From Thalassomonas haliotis (lineage in GTDB: Bacteria > Pseudomonadota > Gammaproteobacteria > Enterobacterales > Alteromonadaceae): a DNA stretch of 64,000 bases. How positions within the stretch are numbered: the stretch's first letter is position 1; each line of letters opens with the position of its first letter. The notes beneath the pieces were generated by a model, which worked only from the letters and a program-made list of their open reading frames with translations, made no database searches and was not told the DNA's origin. The stretch is taken from assembly GCF_028657945.1 (NCBI RefSeq), contig NZ_CP059693.1:744001-808000 (forward strand), in the 5' to 3' direction. Below, piece after piece: positions 26,044 through 34,284 of this stretch. The position numbers and the translations under genes are program-made.

Positions 26044-26220
26044 ATGTTACGGTGGGCGCTAATATTTTTAGTTGTTGCGATCATTGCTGCTGTTTTCGGG
26101 TTCGGCGGTATTGCCGGGACGGCGGCCGGGATTGCGAAAATTATATTTTTTATTTTCGTGGTCTTGTTGGTGATATCTCTTGTTGCCAATGCGTTAAGGG
26201 GAAAGCCTCCCGGATCTTAG
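26044..26220 (+). CDS. DUF1328 small membrane protein
   Basis: A 58-residue protein starting [20 protein letters not shown], with two membrane helices separated by the Gly-rich [12 protein letters not shown], as in the DUF1328 (YtjA) family. Function is unknown; family genes are often near stress-related envelope genes. A GGAG ribosome site precedes ATG 26044. A longer overlapping frame from 25962 is rejected because it has no family resemblance. The following lipoprotein gene begins 53 nt downstream, possibly in the same transcript. Confidence 0.85.
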   Translation: MLRWALIFLVVAIIAAVFGFGGIAGTAAGIAKIIFFIFVVLLVISLVANALRGKPPGS

Positions 26221-26273
26221 CCTGTATTGTCAATAAATTAACATTTTACTCATTGAACTTTTGGAGAAACATT

Positions 26274-26522
26274 ATGAATATTAATAAAAAAAGCACACTT
26301 GTTGTATTGGCATTGTCGGCGGCACTTGGCTTGAGTGCCTGTGGTGATAAAAATGCCGAAGAGGCCGGAGAAAAGGTGGACGAATTGATCGCCGATGGTA
26401 AAAGCGTTGTACGTGACGCCGGTGATAAAGCAGAAGAGATGGCGACAGATGCAGGTAATGCTATCGAAGATGCCTGTGAAAAGGCTAAAGAGAAAGCGGG
26501 CGCCGAAGACAGCGACTGTTAG
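26274..26522 (+). CDS. Small acidic lipoprotein
   Basis: 82 residues from ATG 26274 with TTGGAGAAAC before it. The signal peptide ends in lipobox LSAC (Cys about 25) and the mature part is a highly charged amphipathic helix rich in Ala, Glu, Asp and Lys (EEAGEKVDELIADGKSVV, AEEMATDAGNAIED), resembling small stress-induced YtfJ/Lea-like or coiled-coil lipoproteins. Two Cys lie near the C-terminus. The in-frame extension back to 25962 overlaps the DUF1328 gene in another frame and is not real. Specific function unknown. Confidence 0.75.
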   Translation: MNINKKSTLVVLALSAALGLSACGDKNAEEAGEKVDELIADGKSVVRDAGDKAEEMATDAGNAIEDACEKAKEKAGAEDSDC

Positions 26523-26557
26523 GAGCGCTCGGCCCGATAATCGTTATAAATCCCCTT

Positions 26558-26592
26558 TTTGACCGCCCAGGATGATCCCGGGCGGTTTGCGT
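26558..26592 (+). terminator. Terminator after the small lipoprotein gene
   Basis: ACCGCCC and GGGCGGT form a stem with an inner extension, followed by TTGCGTTTTTC. It lies about 40 nt after the lipoprotein stop. Confidence 0.7.
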
Positions 26593-26610
26593 TTTTCTCC
26601 CGGAGCGGTT

Positions 26611-26772
26611 GTGGCAGTCATGGTTGTCTTTTTGAGTCTTTGCGGCTATGGCGGGAATGTCAAGGTCAGCACGGACCAAGGAGACAATATCGGGCCAGGT
26701 TCAGCTTCAGACCTTTCCCCCTTGCCCAACAGCACCCCGACAGACAAGCTGGCTTCTTTGCCCGGAAGCTGA
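26611..26772 (+). CDS. Possible tiny lipoprotein-like ORF
   Basis: 53 codons from GTG 26611, six bases after CGGAGC. The product starts with a short hydrophobic segment ending FLSLCGYGG and continues with a Ser/Pro/Asp-rich tail. The Leu before Cys is a poor lipobox fit and no family is recognised. It may be chance. Confidence 0.2.
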   Translation: MAVMVVFLSLCGYGGNVKVSTDQGDNIGPGSASDLSPLPNSTPTDKLASLPGS

Positions 26773-27035
26773 TGTATTTTTATGTGCCCTGACTGCCGGG
26801 GCTACGTTTTTATCGGCATCATATTGCCCTGGATATTTTTTGTGTTTTCTATGTTGGCGTCATAGCATATGGAACCATGAATCAACCGCCATCAATAAAT
26901 AGCCAACAACCGAGTTGCGCTCAATCCCGATAAGCTGCTATTGCTCGGAAAACTGCTCCTGCGCTGTTCTAATAGCCAGCATCCAGCCGGCATCAATCTC
27001 GTGCCTCGCCTGCAAGGATACAGGCGCCTGGCTTT

Positions 27036-27079
27036 AGTCTGGAACGATAACGCTGTGAACCTGGCCCGTTATCTTCATT
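27036..27079 (+). repeat. Dispersed 44-nt motif, copy B
   Basis: 34 of 44 positions match copy A at 19605. In this copy GATAACG pairs with CGTTATC around the conserved GCTGTGAAC, and a hairpin GCCTG...CAGGC lies just upstream. No gene overlaps it. Confidence 0.55.
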
Positions 27080-27316
27080 AAATTTTGACTGCTGCTTGAT
27101 TGCGTTTGCCATTAGGTGTTGCTAACTCAAGCAGTCCTTAATTTTAAAGGGCTGTAGGTCTGGCGTGCTAAGCCGCTTTGTTAAGTGCAAGTTTTAGGTT
27201 TAAAAACTTTAAGCACAGAATGCTGCCAATAAATAAACGCAATATAGCCTTATTTTTTGGTGTTTTCTTTTTATGGCGACTTCACTTATGCCGTGTGGCG
27301 GGCAGCTTGACAGGCC

Positions 27317-27361
27317 AGCCCCCGGGAATTCAATGAGTCCCGTTGCCGGGGGGCATTTTTA
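27317..27361 (+). terminator. GC-rich hairpin with T-tract in noncoding stretch
   Basis: CCCCCGGGA...and GCCGGGGGGC can pair and are followed by ATTTTTAG. No gene precedes it on the plus strand, so it could end an unannotated transcript that includes motif copy B. Confidence 0.45.
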
Positions 27362-27862
27362 GGGCAAGCGCTCCTGCGGGCCGGTGTGAGTTCCTGGAGT
27401 CCTGCGGCGGCATTGCCGTTGTGCTATCGTTTAGCGGGCGCATTCGCCAGCGCACGGGAATGAAGAGTTGAGAGCTTGTGGTTTGCCGCCGGTATGAAGA
27501 TGGCAATTAATCAGCCGGCGCTGACGTCAGCTGCCGGGAAATACAGTTATGGTGCTTATAGCCAGGTTGTTCTGCTATTAGACTCTGTCAGTCCCCTGAG
27601 GTAAATCGGCGGAGACTGGCTCAGCCGGTGGGAGTATCAACGTAGTGACCGGGCCGCTGCCGTGCCGGCAATGGCAAAATAGGGGGCGGTGAAAGTAACA
27701 CCTTAAGTCGACCGGCATTGACCTGATCCCGGAGCCTTTGCTGTTCAGACGTCCGGTTTAGCCCCTAGCGTCAAGAGTAAATCCGATACTTATGTCCATC
27801 GGCAAGGGCAGTTATATCTCAGCCCCGGTTTCAGTGCGGTTATCGGATTGTTATCACGGGTT

Positions 27863-28825
27863 CTAGCAGTAGCAGTTTCTGCCGCGTATTTTTGCCTGAT
27901 ATAATTTCATATCTGCCTTATCGAGCAAATCGGCCTCATTAAAGCTGCCTTCATCGGCTCGGTTGGGACTACAGGCGGCCACTCCGGCGCTGACGCTGAT
28001 ATGGGGGTATTTGGCCCCGGGAGCATGTTGGATGGCGAGCTTGTTTACCTTGTCAATCAATGTTTTAGCCAGCAAGCGGGCACCGGTTAGTTCGGTCGCG
28101 GGCAATAATGCCACAAACTCTTCGCCGCCAAACCTGGCCATCAGATCTTTGGGGCGTTTGACCGCCTGCGACAGCGCCCGGGCAACCTGCTTCAGGCATT
28201 CGTCTCCCTGCATATGGCCAAAGGCATCGTTATAAAGCTTGAAATGATCTATGTCGAGTATGATGACCGCCAGCGGATGCTGCTCCCTGACGGCAGCATG
28301 CCATTCCTGTTGCAGCAGGCTGTCAAATTGCATCCTGTTGGCAATGCCCGTCAGGGCATCGGTTTTTGATACCTGTTCCAGTGTTTTACTGCGGCCAACC
28401 AGCTTCATCTGATTCTTCACCCGGTTAAACAGGATCTTTTTACCGGCATCCGGCGACAGGTAGTCGATGGCGCCGGCCTGCAGCAATTTTTCTTCTTCGA
28501 TTTCACTATAGTGCTTTGCGACAAAAATACATTGTATATGCGCCGTGGTGACATGCTTATTGACAAACTTGCACACCTCTAGAGCGGAAATATCTTGCAG
28601 TTCGGTTGAAGACAAGATCAAATCTATGTCTTCATCTAACAGCTTGCGCAGTGCGTCGAAGCCGTCATGTGCGGTGGTAATCCTGAAATCCTGTGCAAAA
28701 GTTTGTTGCCACTGCTGCAATTGTGCCTGGTATTCATGAACGAGCAATAAAGTAAGCCGGGGCTGCTGAGCGGCTTGCTCAAGATAATAGACGTTTGACG
28801 ATACAATCGTTCGCTGGTGCATCAT
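27863..28825 (-). CDS. Diguanylate cyclase with degenerate receiver domain
   Basis: 320-residue cytosolic protein with an N-terminal receiver-like fold (about 23-140) and a C-terminal GGDEF domain. The cyclase active site is intact (RFGGEEFVALL near residue 235; DIDHFKLYNDAFGH substrate site), so c-di-GMP synthesis is expected. The receiver lacks the usual residues: the acidic pair is replaced (LLVHEYQ), the phospho-Asp position reads LILSSTE and the conserved Lys position reads YLSPD. It is therefore a pseudo-receiver that probably responds by protein contact. No RxxD inhibitory site is obvious. It is transcribed alone; a terminator separates it from the BON gene. Confidence 0.9.
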   Translation of the reverse strand: MMHQRTIVSSNVYYLEQAAQQPRLTLLLVHEYQAQLQQWQQTFAQDFRITTAHDGFDALRKLLDEDIDLILSSTELQDISALEVCKFVNKHVTTAHIQCIFVAKHYSEIEEEKLLQAGAIDYLSPDAGKKILFNRVKNQMKLVGRSKTLEQVSKTDALTGIANRMQFDSLLQQEWHAAVREQHPLAVIILDIDHFKLYNDAFGHMQGDECLKQVARALSQAVKRPKDLMARFGGEEFVALLPATELTGARLLAKTLIDKVNKLAIQHAPGAKYPHISVSAGVAACSPNRADEGSFNEADLLDKADMKLYQAKIRGRNCYC

Positions 28826-28893
28826 GATCCTCCCTTACTCCTTAAACTCCTGGCATCTTAATCAAGGCTATGCTTACAAGCCTTATTAAGTCG

Positions 28894-28919
28894 AAAAAGC
28901 ACACCCGGGGTGTGCTTTA
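28894..28919. terminator. Terminator downstream of the BON-domain gene
   Basis: AAAAAGCACAC-CCGGG-GTGTGCTTT is a near-perfect stem with A/T flanks. It lies 18 nt beyond the stop of the minus-strand BON gene. Confidence 0.85.
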
Positions 28920-28936
28920 TATTATCGTTTGGCGGC

Positions 28937-29488
28937 TTATTTGCCGGTTATTTTGAGCTTATCAATGACGCTTTCAACATCTCTGGTGTTCTTGGCAATG
29001 GCAACGGCCAGTTGCCTTGCACTATCGGAGGCGACTTCACCTTTGAGGGTAACTTCCCCCTGACTGACTTCCACTTCAATATTCCGGCCGCTCACCTGGG
29101 GTTCGAGCAGTAACTTGGTTTTTACTACGGTTTCGACTTTTGAGTCGGTCACCGCCGTGATAATGGAGTCGTCATCAGCGTCCCGGCCTTTAAGTACGGT
29201 TAATTGATTATTCACCGATGCAACGCCGTCCAGGCTTTCGATCAGCTCTTGCGCCAGGGCTTTATCGACTTCACTGTCTACTTTGCCCGTTAAGGTCACG
29301 ACACCTTGATGTACATCGGTGTTGATATCAAAAGAATTCAGATTGCCGTTGAACAATAATGTCGTCTCTGCCTTACCGTCTATCCAGGCATCTTTGGATT
29401 TGTCTTTCCAGGTATTTTCCGCATGGGCTGTAGCAGAAGCTGCTGTTAACATACTCGCAACAACAAGTGAATACATTGACTTTTTCAT
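28937..29488 (-). CDS. Periplasmic BON-domain protein (OsmY-like)
   Basis: 183 residues with a Sec signal peptide (cleavage after ATAHA). Two BON domains follow: TTLLFNGNLNSFDINTDVHQG with VTLTGKVDSEVDKALA, then VKTKLLLEPQVSGRNIEVEVSQGEVTLKGEVASD. BON domains bind phospholipids, and OsmY is an osmotically induced periplasmic chaperone. A GGAG ribosome site precedes ATG 29488. Role here is inferred to be envelope stress. It is upstream of its own terminator and probably monocistronic. Confidence 0.9.
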   Translation of the reverse strand: MKKSMYSLVVASMLTAASATAHAENTWKDKSKDAWIDGKAETTLLFNGNLNSFDINTDVHQGVVTLTGKVDSEVDKALAQELIESLDGVASVNNQLTVLKGRDADDDSIITAVTDSKVETVVKTKLLLEPQVSGRNIEVEVSQGEVTLKGEVASDSARQLAVAIAKNTRDVESVIDKLKITGK

Positions 29489-29702
29489 AATTTTAATCTC
29501 CTTGAGCTTATCTGTCTCTAATAAAGCCAGAATGATGCCAAAACAACAAGTTGTTGATATGTCGTGGTTTTATTTTTATTTCTGCCCTTGTGCTGGTCGC
29601 TGAATCTTATTGTCGGCGAGTTTTTACATGCGGTGATGTAAAATATACACGCTTGCCCTGACCGTTTTATCTGGCGCGGCGTAGGGAAAAAGGGAATGAC
29701 AG

Positions 29703-29742
29703 CTAAAAAAACTCACCGGCTGTCGGAACAAGGCGGTGAGTT
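29703..29742 (-). terminator. Terminator of the RND/mlaA unit
   Basis: AACTCACCG / CGGTGAGTT stem followed, reading the minus strand, by TTTTTTAGC. It lies 26 nt past the exporter stop. Confidence 0.85.
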
Positions 29743-29767
29743 TGCAGGCGGCGGTTGTAGACGGTTT

Positions 29768-32182
29768 TTAATGGGCGCTTGGCTGGGAGCTGGCTTTAAC
29801 TCCGGCCGGCGTCAGGTATTTGTTCAGCAACACCGGCAAAATGGTGATGTCGGTAAGCAAAGCCAGCACCATGGCCACACCTGTGAGTAAGCCAAACAAC
29901 ATGCTGGGGACAAAGTCTGAAAAAACCAGGGTGCCAAAGCCAAGCACGATCACGGTTGTGGTGTAAATCAGGGCATAACCGACCGATAAATTTGTCTGTG
30001 TGACCCAGCCGGCACTGTCCCCGGGCCGGTTTTGTTTTTCATCAAGATAACGGTGGACATAATGTATGGTGTCGTCCATGGAGATCCCCATTGCCACAGC
30101 GGCAATGGTGATGGTCATCAAGTCCAGGGGGATGGCGAATAAGCCCATGATGCCCATGATCATGGCGGTGGTAATAAAATTGGGGACTAAGGCGATCAGC
30201 GCCACTTTCAGCGAGGAAAATATCACCATCAAGGTCGCTGCCATCGCCGCATAGACGATTGCCAGGGTAAGCACCTGCGAGTCCAGCAAACGGGAGAGTA
30301 TATCCTCATAAAGCACGAACAGACTGGTCAGGCGGTAGTGTTCTTTGTTCACTCCCATGGCCTGCATTTCCCGGTGAATGTCCGCCAGCAGTTGTGCGCG
30401 GTTGAAATCCGGGGTGCTGTCCTGTACCCGCATGGCAATACGCACCTGCTTGCCTTGCGGATAAAAATAGCCGCCGAAGAGTTGTTGCTGCATCTCCTGG
30501 TCCAACCCCTTGTATAAGGCGGTTAGTTCATATTCGGTGAGTGGCTTGCCGTTGACCACCTGGGCGATTCGGGTGAAGTCGGCAATGGAAGTGATGGCGC
30601 CGATCGCCTGTTGTTTCACCAGCATATTCTGTATCGCGGTCACGGTTTGCACTGCTTCGGCGGAAATAATCAAGTCTTGCTTAACCTGGGTTTCTTGCAG
30701 GTCGTAGAGCAGGTCGAAGGGGGTCGAACCGCCAAATTGCCGATCGATAAAGGTCAATTCCTTGCGGACGTCGGTTGACTCGTCAAAATAGTTTAAAAAA
30801 CTGCTTTCGGCACTTAAACGTAAAGCACCCAGTGCGCCGATCACAGTGAAAACAAGCCATAATATCACTAAGGCGCTGCCCTTGTATTTTACCGTGGCGG
30901 CAAAGCCTTTCATGCCCTTTTCAATGATTTTATGTTCGGCGACATAGGTTTGTTTGTTAAAAAAAACCAATAAGAGCGAAGGAAAAAACAGCAGGCTGAC
31001 CAGGAGGCTGACGAGCATGGCCACCACCATCATCCAACCAAAACTGATCACCGGCTGTACGCCGCTGAAAATCAACGAGCCAAAACCTATAGTTGTGGTT
31101 AAGCCGGCAAAAAAGCAAGGTTTGATTTTTTTCTTGATGGTGTGACGCACCAGCTTCTGCTGCGGCCAGTCGCGGTGGCTGAGTACCAGCTCCTGGTATT
31201 GCACGATCAAGTGTATGATCATTGCCAACGATAAAATGATTTGCAGGGCAAAGACATTGGCGGAAATCACCGTCACTTTGAAATTGAACGCCGCCAGCAG
31301 GCCTAAGGTGATGATCACGCTGACGGCGCAGCACAAAATCGGCAGGCTTACCCAGCTCAGGCGGCGAAAGAGGAACCATAAGACCAGGGTCACGACCACC
31401 AGGATCGCTGCGCCGAATAACAGCAGGTCGTTTTGAATAATTTGGATCAGTTCATAAGAGAGTAAGTTGTTGCCGCCAAGATAAAACTCCCCCTGGGAGC
31501 GATAGCTTTTTAGCAGGCTGCGTATGTTGTCAATTTCATCGATACGCGTTTGTTCCAGCCGTTTGTTGATTTTCGCCTGCCGGTGTTTTAACCCGGCCAG
31601 GCGCGCCTGTTCGCCGGCGCTTAAGTCTCGGCTCAGCAGGTGTTGCCTGATGTCGAGGATATCGCGGTTAACCTGCGCCAGTGCCTCATCGGCGGCAAAG
31701 ACCACCTGCAGGGATAAAGCCGTTTGCGCCTGGTTAATCAGCAAACCTTCATATAAGGGGTGCTGCTTTAAACTTAATGCCAGTGTTTGCCTGGAAAATT
31801 TTTGCTGCTCCCAGGTGAGTTGGCCAACATCGGCGGACAAGCTGTCGCCGGCGGTAAAAATAGGCACATTGACTATGCTGTTTACCTGCTTGACCCTGGC
31901 GAGTTGTGTGATCTTTTGACCCAGTTCAGACACCAGTTGCAGGTTTTGCCGGCTGAACAAGTCGGCGTTTGACGGTTTATAGGCGATCAGAATAAATTCC
32001 CGCGCGCCATATCTTTGATCGGCCAGCTGCGTCAGAAGGTAGTGCTTATTGTTCTCCATCAGCAGGGTATTGGCGGAGGCGTCTATTTCAAAATGCCTTG
32101 CCTGCCAGGCCAGTATCGCGGTAAGCAGGGTGAAAAAGATGCAACTGAGATAAGCCCATTTCGGAGTGCTGGTATTTGTCAT
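29768..32182 (-). CDS. RND-superfamily (MMPL/HpnN-like) exporter
   Basis: 804-residue inner-membrane protein with the duplicated arrangement of RND transporters: one helix, a periplasmic domain of about 200 residues, five helices, then the same again. The second-half motif GISMDDTIHYVHRYLDEK and the tail LTDITILPVLLNKYL are typical of the predicted lipid-exporting MMPL branch rather than AcrB-type drug pumps. Start ATG 32182 is 2 nt after the mlaA stop, so both come from one message. Pairing with MlaA suggests a role in phospholipid or hydrophobic molecule trafficking across the envelope (inference). Confidence 0.88.
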   Translation of the reverse strand: MTNTSTPKWAYLSCIFFTLLTAILAWQARHFEIDASANTLLMENNKHYLLTQLADQRYGAREFILIAYKPSNADLFSRQNLQLVSELGQKITQLARVKQVNSIVNVPIFTAGDSLSADVGQLTWEQQKFSRQTLALSLKQHPLYEGLLINQAQTALSLQVVFAADEALAQVNRDILDIRQHLLSRDLSAGEQARLAGLKHRQAKINKRLEQTRIDEIDNIRSLLKSYRSQGEFYLGGNNLLSYELIQIIQNDLLLFGAAILVVVTLVLWFLFRRLSWVSLPILCCAVSVIITLGLLAAFNFKVTVISANVFALQIILSLAMIIHLIVQYQELVLSHRDWPQQKLVRHTIKKKIKPCFFAGLTTTIGFGSLIFSGVQPVISFGWMMVVAMLVSLLVSLLFFPSLLLVFFNKQTYVAEHKIIEKGMKGFAATVKYKGSALVILWLVFTVIGALGALRLSAESSFLNYFDESTDVRKELTFIDRQFGGSTPFDLLYDLQETQVKQDLIISAEAVQTVTAIQNMLVKQQAIGAITSIADFTRIAQVVNGKPLTEYELTALYKGLDQEMQQQLFGGYFYPQGKQVRIAMRVQDSTPDFNRAQLLADIHREMQAMGVNKEHYRLTSLFVLYEDILSRLLDSQVLTLAIVYAAMAATLMVIFSSLKVALIALVPNFITTAMIMGIMGLFAIPLDLMTITIAAVAMGISMDDTIHYVHRYLDEKQNRPGDSAGWVTQTNLSVGYALIYTTTVIVLGFGTLVFSDFVPSMLFGLLTGVAMVLALLTDITILPVLLNKYLTPAGVKASSQPSAH

Positions 32183-32184
32183 GG

Positions 32185-33042
32185 TTATTCCACCGGTGCG
32201 TGTGTTGCGGTTTGTTTTTGTTGTTCGGTTTTAAAGATCTCTTTACGCCTGTCCTGGCCGTCGCGCCGTAGATTTTGCATATAAAGGTTGCGGATAAACT
32301 CATAAGGATTTTCGATATCCGCCATGATCTGGGGGTAATGGGATAAAACCGGCGCCTGGGAATGCAGACCGTCGAATAATAGCAGCTGCCGGGCGGCGTC
32401 TTCATCCTTGATAAAATTAAGCGGATGTAACAAGTAATTAAAAGACAAAGAGCCGGTATCCCGGATATCGGAAGGTCCCAAAAAAGGCAGTACCAGGTAA
32501 GTGCCGTGTCCGATGCCGTAGCTGGCCAGGGTGTCGCCAAAGGTGGTCTTATGGCGTTTGATGTCCATTAGCCGGCTGGCGGGATCAAACAAGCCAAGCA
32601 GCCCCAGGGTGGAATTGAGCAATACCCGGGACAGGCTGTTGCCCGATTGTGCGACATTGCCCTGGAGCAGGTGATTTAAGGCATAGAGCGGTTCGCGTAA
32701 ATTATAGAAAAAATTGCTGATGCTGTTATCAACCGCTGCAGGCACCACGGCCTCATAGCCGGAGGCAAGCGGACTCAGCAGGTAGCGGTATAGCTTGTCG
32801 TTAAAGGAGAAAATCGGCTCGTTGATAAAGCGCAGCGGATCGTCCGGGCTTTGATAACTGACCAGGCTGGGACCGGGGTTTTCAGCGGCAATCTCATAAG
32901 GGCCTTTTTCGGCTTGCCCGCCTGCAGAAGGCCCTGTTGAGCAGGCGCCTAAGATAAGGGGGAAACAGGCCGTCAGCAGCGGCTTGGCCAGCCGGAGCAA
33001 GGCCCGCTTGCATTTTAAAATTCTCTCGGGGGAAAGCACCAT
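32185..33042 (-). CDS. mlaA: MlaA-family outer-membrane lipoprotein
   Basis: 285 residues with lipobox LGAC after a hydrophobic segment. The core DPLRFINEPIFSFNDKLYRYLLSPLASGYEAVVP, NFFYNLREPLYALNHLLQG and GHGTYLVLPFLGPSDIRDTGS are the MlaA (VacJ) signature. MlaA sits as a ring in the outer membrane and withdraws phospholipids from its outer leaflet. It is the first gene of a two-gene unit with an RND/MMPL exporter, unlike E. coli where MlaA acts with the unlinked MlaFEDB system. A GAGGAG ribosome site precedes ATG 33042. The C-terminus is charged and Gln-rich. Confidence 0.92.
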   Translation of the reverse strand: MVLSPERILKCKRALLRLAKPLLTACFPLILGACSTGPSAGGQAEKGPYEIAAENPGPSLVSYQSPDDPLRFINEPIFSFNDKLYRYLLSPLASGYEAVVPAAVDNSISNFFYNLREPLYALNHLLQGNVAQSGNSLSRVLLNSTLGLLGLFDPASRLMDIKRHKTTFGDTLASYGIGHGTYLVLPFLGPSDIRDTGSLSFNYLLHPLNFIKDEDAARQLLLFDGLHSQAPVLSHYPQIMADIENPYEFIRNLYMQNLRRDGQDRRKEIFKTEQQKQTATHAPVE

Positions 33043-33085
33043 ATCTTGGCTCCTCTGTCACTGGTGTTGTCTGAATCATTTTCGA

Positions 33086-33103
33086 CTGCCGCTTCGGCGG
33101 CAG
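33086..33103. other. TTCG-loop hairpin between mscS-like and mlaA genes
   Basis: CTGCCGC-TTCG-GCGGCAG, a perfect 7-bp stem with a stable tetraloop, 20 nt past the MscS-family stop. No T-tract, so RNA stabilisation or weak termination. Confidence 0.5.
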
Positions 33104-33123
33104 GAGAATAAATACCGGCCCTG

Positions 33124-34050
33124 CTAAGCCGATTTTTTCTGTGCTTCGCTGCCGTCAAAGCGCCCCTCTAAAATATCGGCGAGTTTTTCTCCGCCTTTTA
33201 TGCCGAAATCCAGGGTCCTGATCGGGAACGGGATCTGGATGCCTGCTTGCTCCAGGGCTTGCTTGATGGTGATTATGGCCTGGTGTCTTGCCGCCATAAA
33301 ACCGGTTTCGCCGGGGTATTCAATCCAAAGCCATACCAGCAGGTTAATTGAGCTGTCGCCAAAGCTTTCGGCGTAGACATTGGTTTCCTGCTTATTGATG
33401 ACAAAGTCACAGGTATTGATGGCCTTGACGATCACCCCGGCCGCCCGTTCGGGATCGTCGGCATAAGAAATTGCCACCGGCACCTGGATGCGCCTTTTGC
33501 CCTGGGTGGAATAATTGGTGAGCACATTTCGAAATAGAATTTTATTGGGGATGATTTCCCGCTGGCCAAAAAAGGTTTCCACCAGGGTGTTGCGCAGGTT
33601 AATGGTGATCACCGTACCGAATACCCCGTCGGCTTTAATGATATCGCCGGTTTGAAACGGCTTACGTATGCCCATGACAATACCGGCAATCAGGTTCTCT
33701 GTCATGTCCTGGAAAGCAAAACCTATGGCAAGGCCGATAATGCCGGCGCCGGCAAGCAGCGAAGTGACCGTGCCCTTTAACCCGATAAAGTCCAGGCAAA
33801 TAAAGCCACCGGTGACCACCACGCAAACCTTGAAGATCGCCGACAGTAAATCGGCTATTTGCCGGGAGTCCAGGGTGCGTCGCAGCAGTTTTTTGACTAT
33901 GCTGCCGGCAATGCGGGCGAGCAGGATAAAAACCAGCATAAACGCAATCGCGACCACGAGATTGGGAATATGCTTGATAGCGGTTTCCAGCCAGATTTGC
34001 AGCTTTTCGTCAATCAAGTGCCAGTACTTCTCAAATGCTAACAGGGTCAT
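33124..34050 (-). CDS. MscS-family mechanosensitive channel
   Basis: 308 residues from ATG 34050, chosen because GGAGAAAAG lies just upstream; an in-frame extension to 34092 lacks a ribosome site. Three N-terminal membrane helices include the pore-lining TM3 region (LLAGAGIIGLAIGFAFQDMTENLIAG), followed by the beta domain (KPFQTGDIIKADGVFGTVITINLRNT) and the C-terminal vestibule domain. It would open under membrane tension on osmotic downshock. Size matches short MscS homologues. It stands as a single gene on the minus strand upstream of mlaA. Confidence 0.93.
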   Translation of the reverse strand: MTLLAFEKYWHLIDEKLQIWLETAIKHIPNLVVAIAFMLVFILLARIAGSIVKKLLRRTLDSRQIADLLSAIFKVCVVVTGGFICLDFIGLKGTVTSLLAGAGIIGLAIGFAFQDMTENLIAGIVMGIRKPFQTGDIIKADGVFGTVITINLRNTLVETFFGQREIIPNKILFRNVLTNYSTQGKRRIQVPVAISYADDPERAAGVIVKAINTCDFVINKQETNVYAESFGDSSINLLVWLWIEYPGETGFMAARHQAIITIKQALEQAGIQIPFPIRTLDFGIKGGEKLADILEGRFDGSEAQKKSA

Positions 34051-34284
34051 TCTTTTCTCCGTGTTGAAAAAGTTTGCTATCTTTAGCAACAATCAAAAAA
34101 CGTTCCAAAGTGTAAGTAATTGAAAATAATGAGCTAATCTTGTATTTCTTAAGCGCGGGCAAACCAGACCGGTAAATATTACAAAGTGCTTTGTCAGTCC
34201 TTCACACTTCCGGCCACGGACGCAGGCAAAAGCTGCCGCGGGCAAACCGGCGAAGCTTATCTTCGCTAAACGGACCGGGCCGGG

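Larger units (their letters stand above)
26773..27862. other. Long noncoding stretch downstream of the GGDEF gene
   Basis: About 1.1 kb with no supported gene on either strand. It holds the second copy of the 44-nt motif (27036-27079), a GC-rich hairpin with T-tract near 27317-27359, and a short open stretch just before 27863 reading SDTYVHRQGQLYLSPGFSAV, which looks like an outer-membrane-protein fragment but has no start and is preceded by a stop. It may be a decayed locus. Confidence 0.5.

Noticed and set aside
25962-26273. In-frame upstream extension of the small lipoprotein (104 residues, Cys-rich)
   Set aside because: It overlaps the well-supported DUF1328 gene in another frame, has no family likeness, and the lipoprotein has its own ribosome site and signal peptide at 26274.
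27120-27220. Integron attC-like site
   Set aside because: Text such as GCCGCTTTGTTAAG is suggestive, but no paired R and L boxes, cassette gene or integrase is present.
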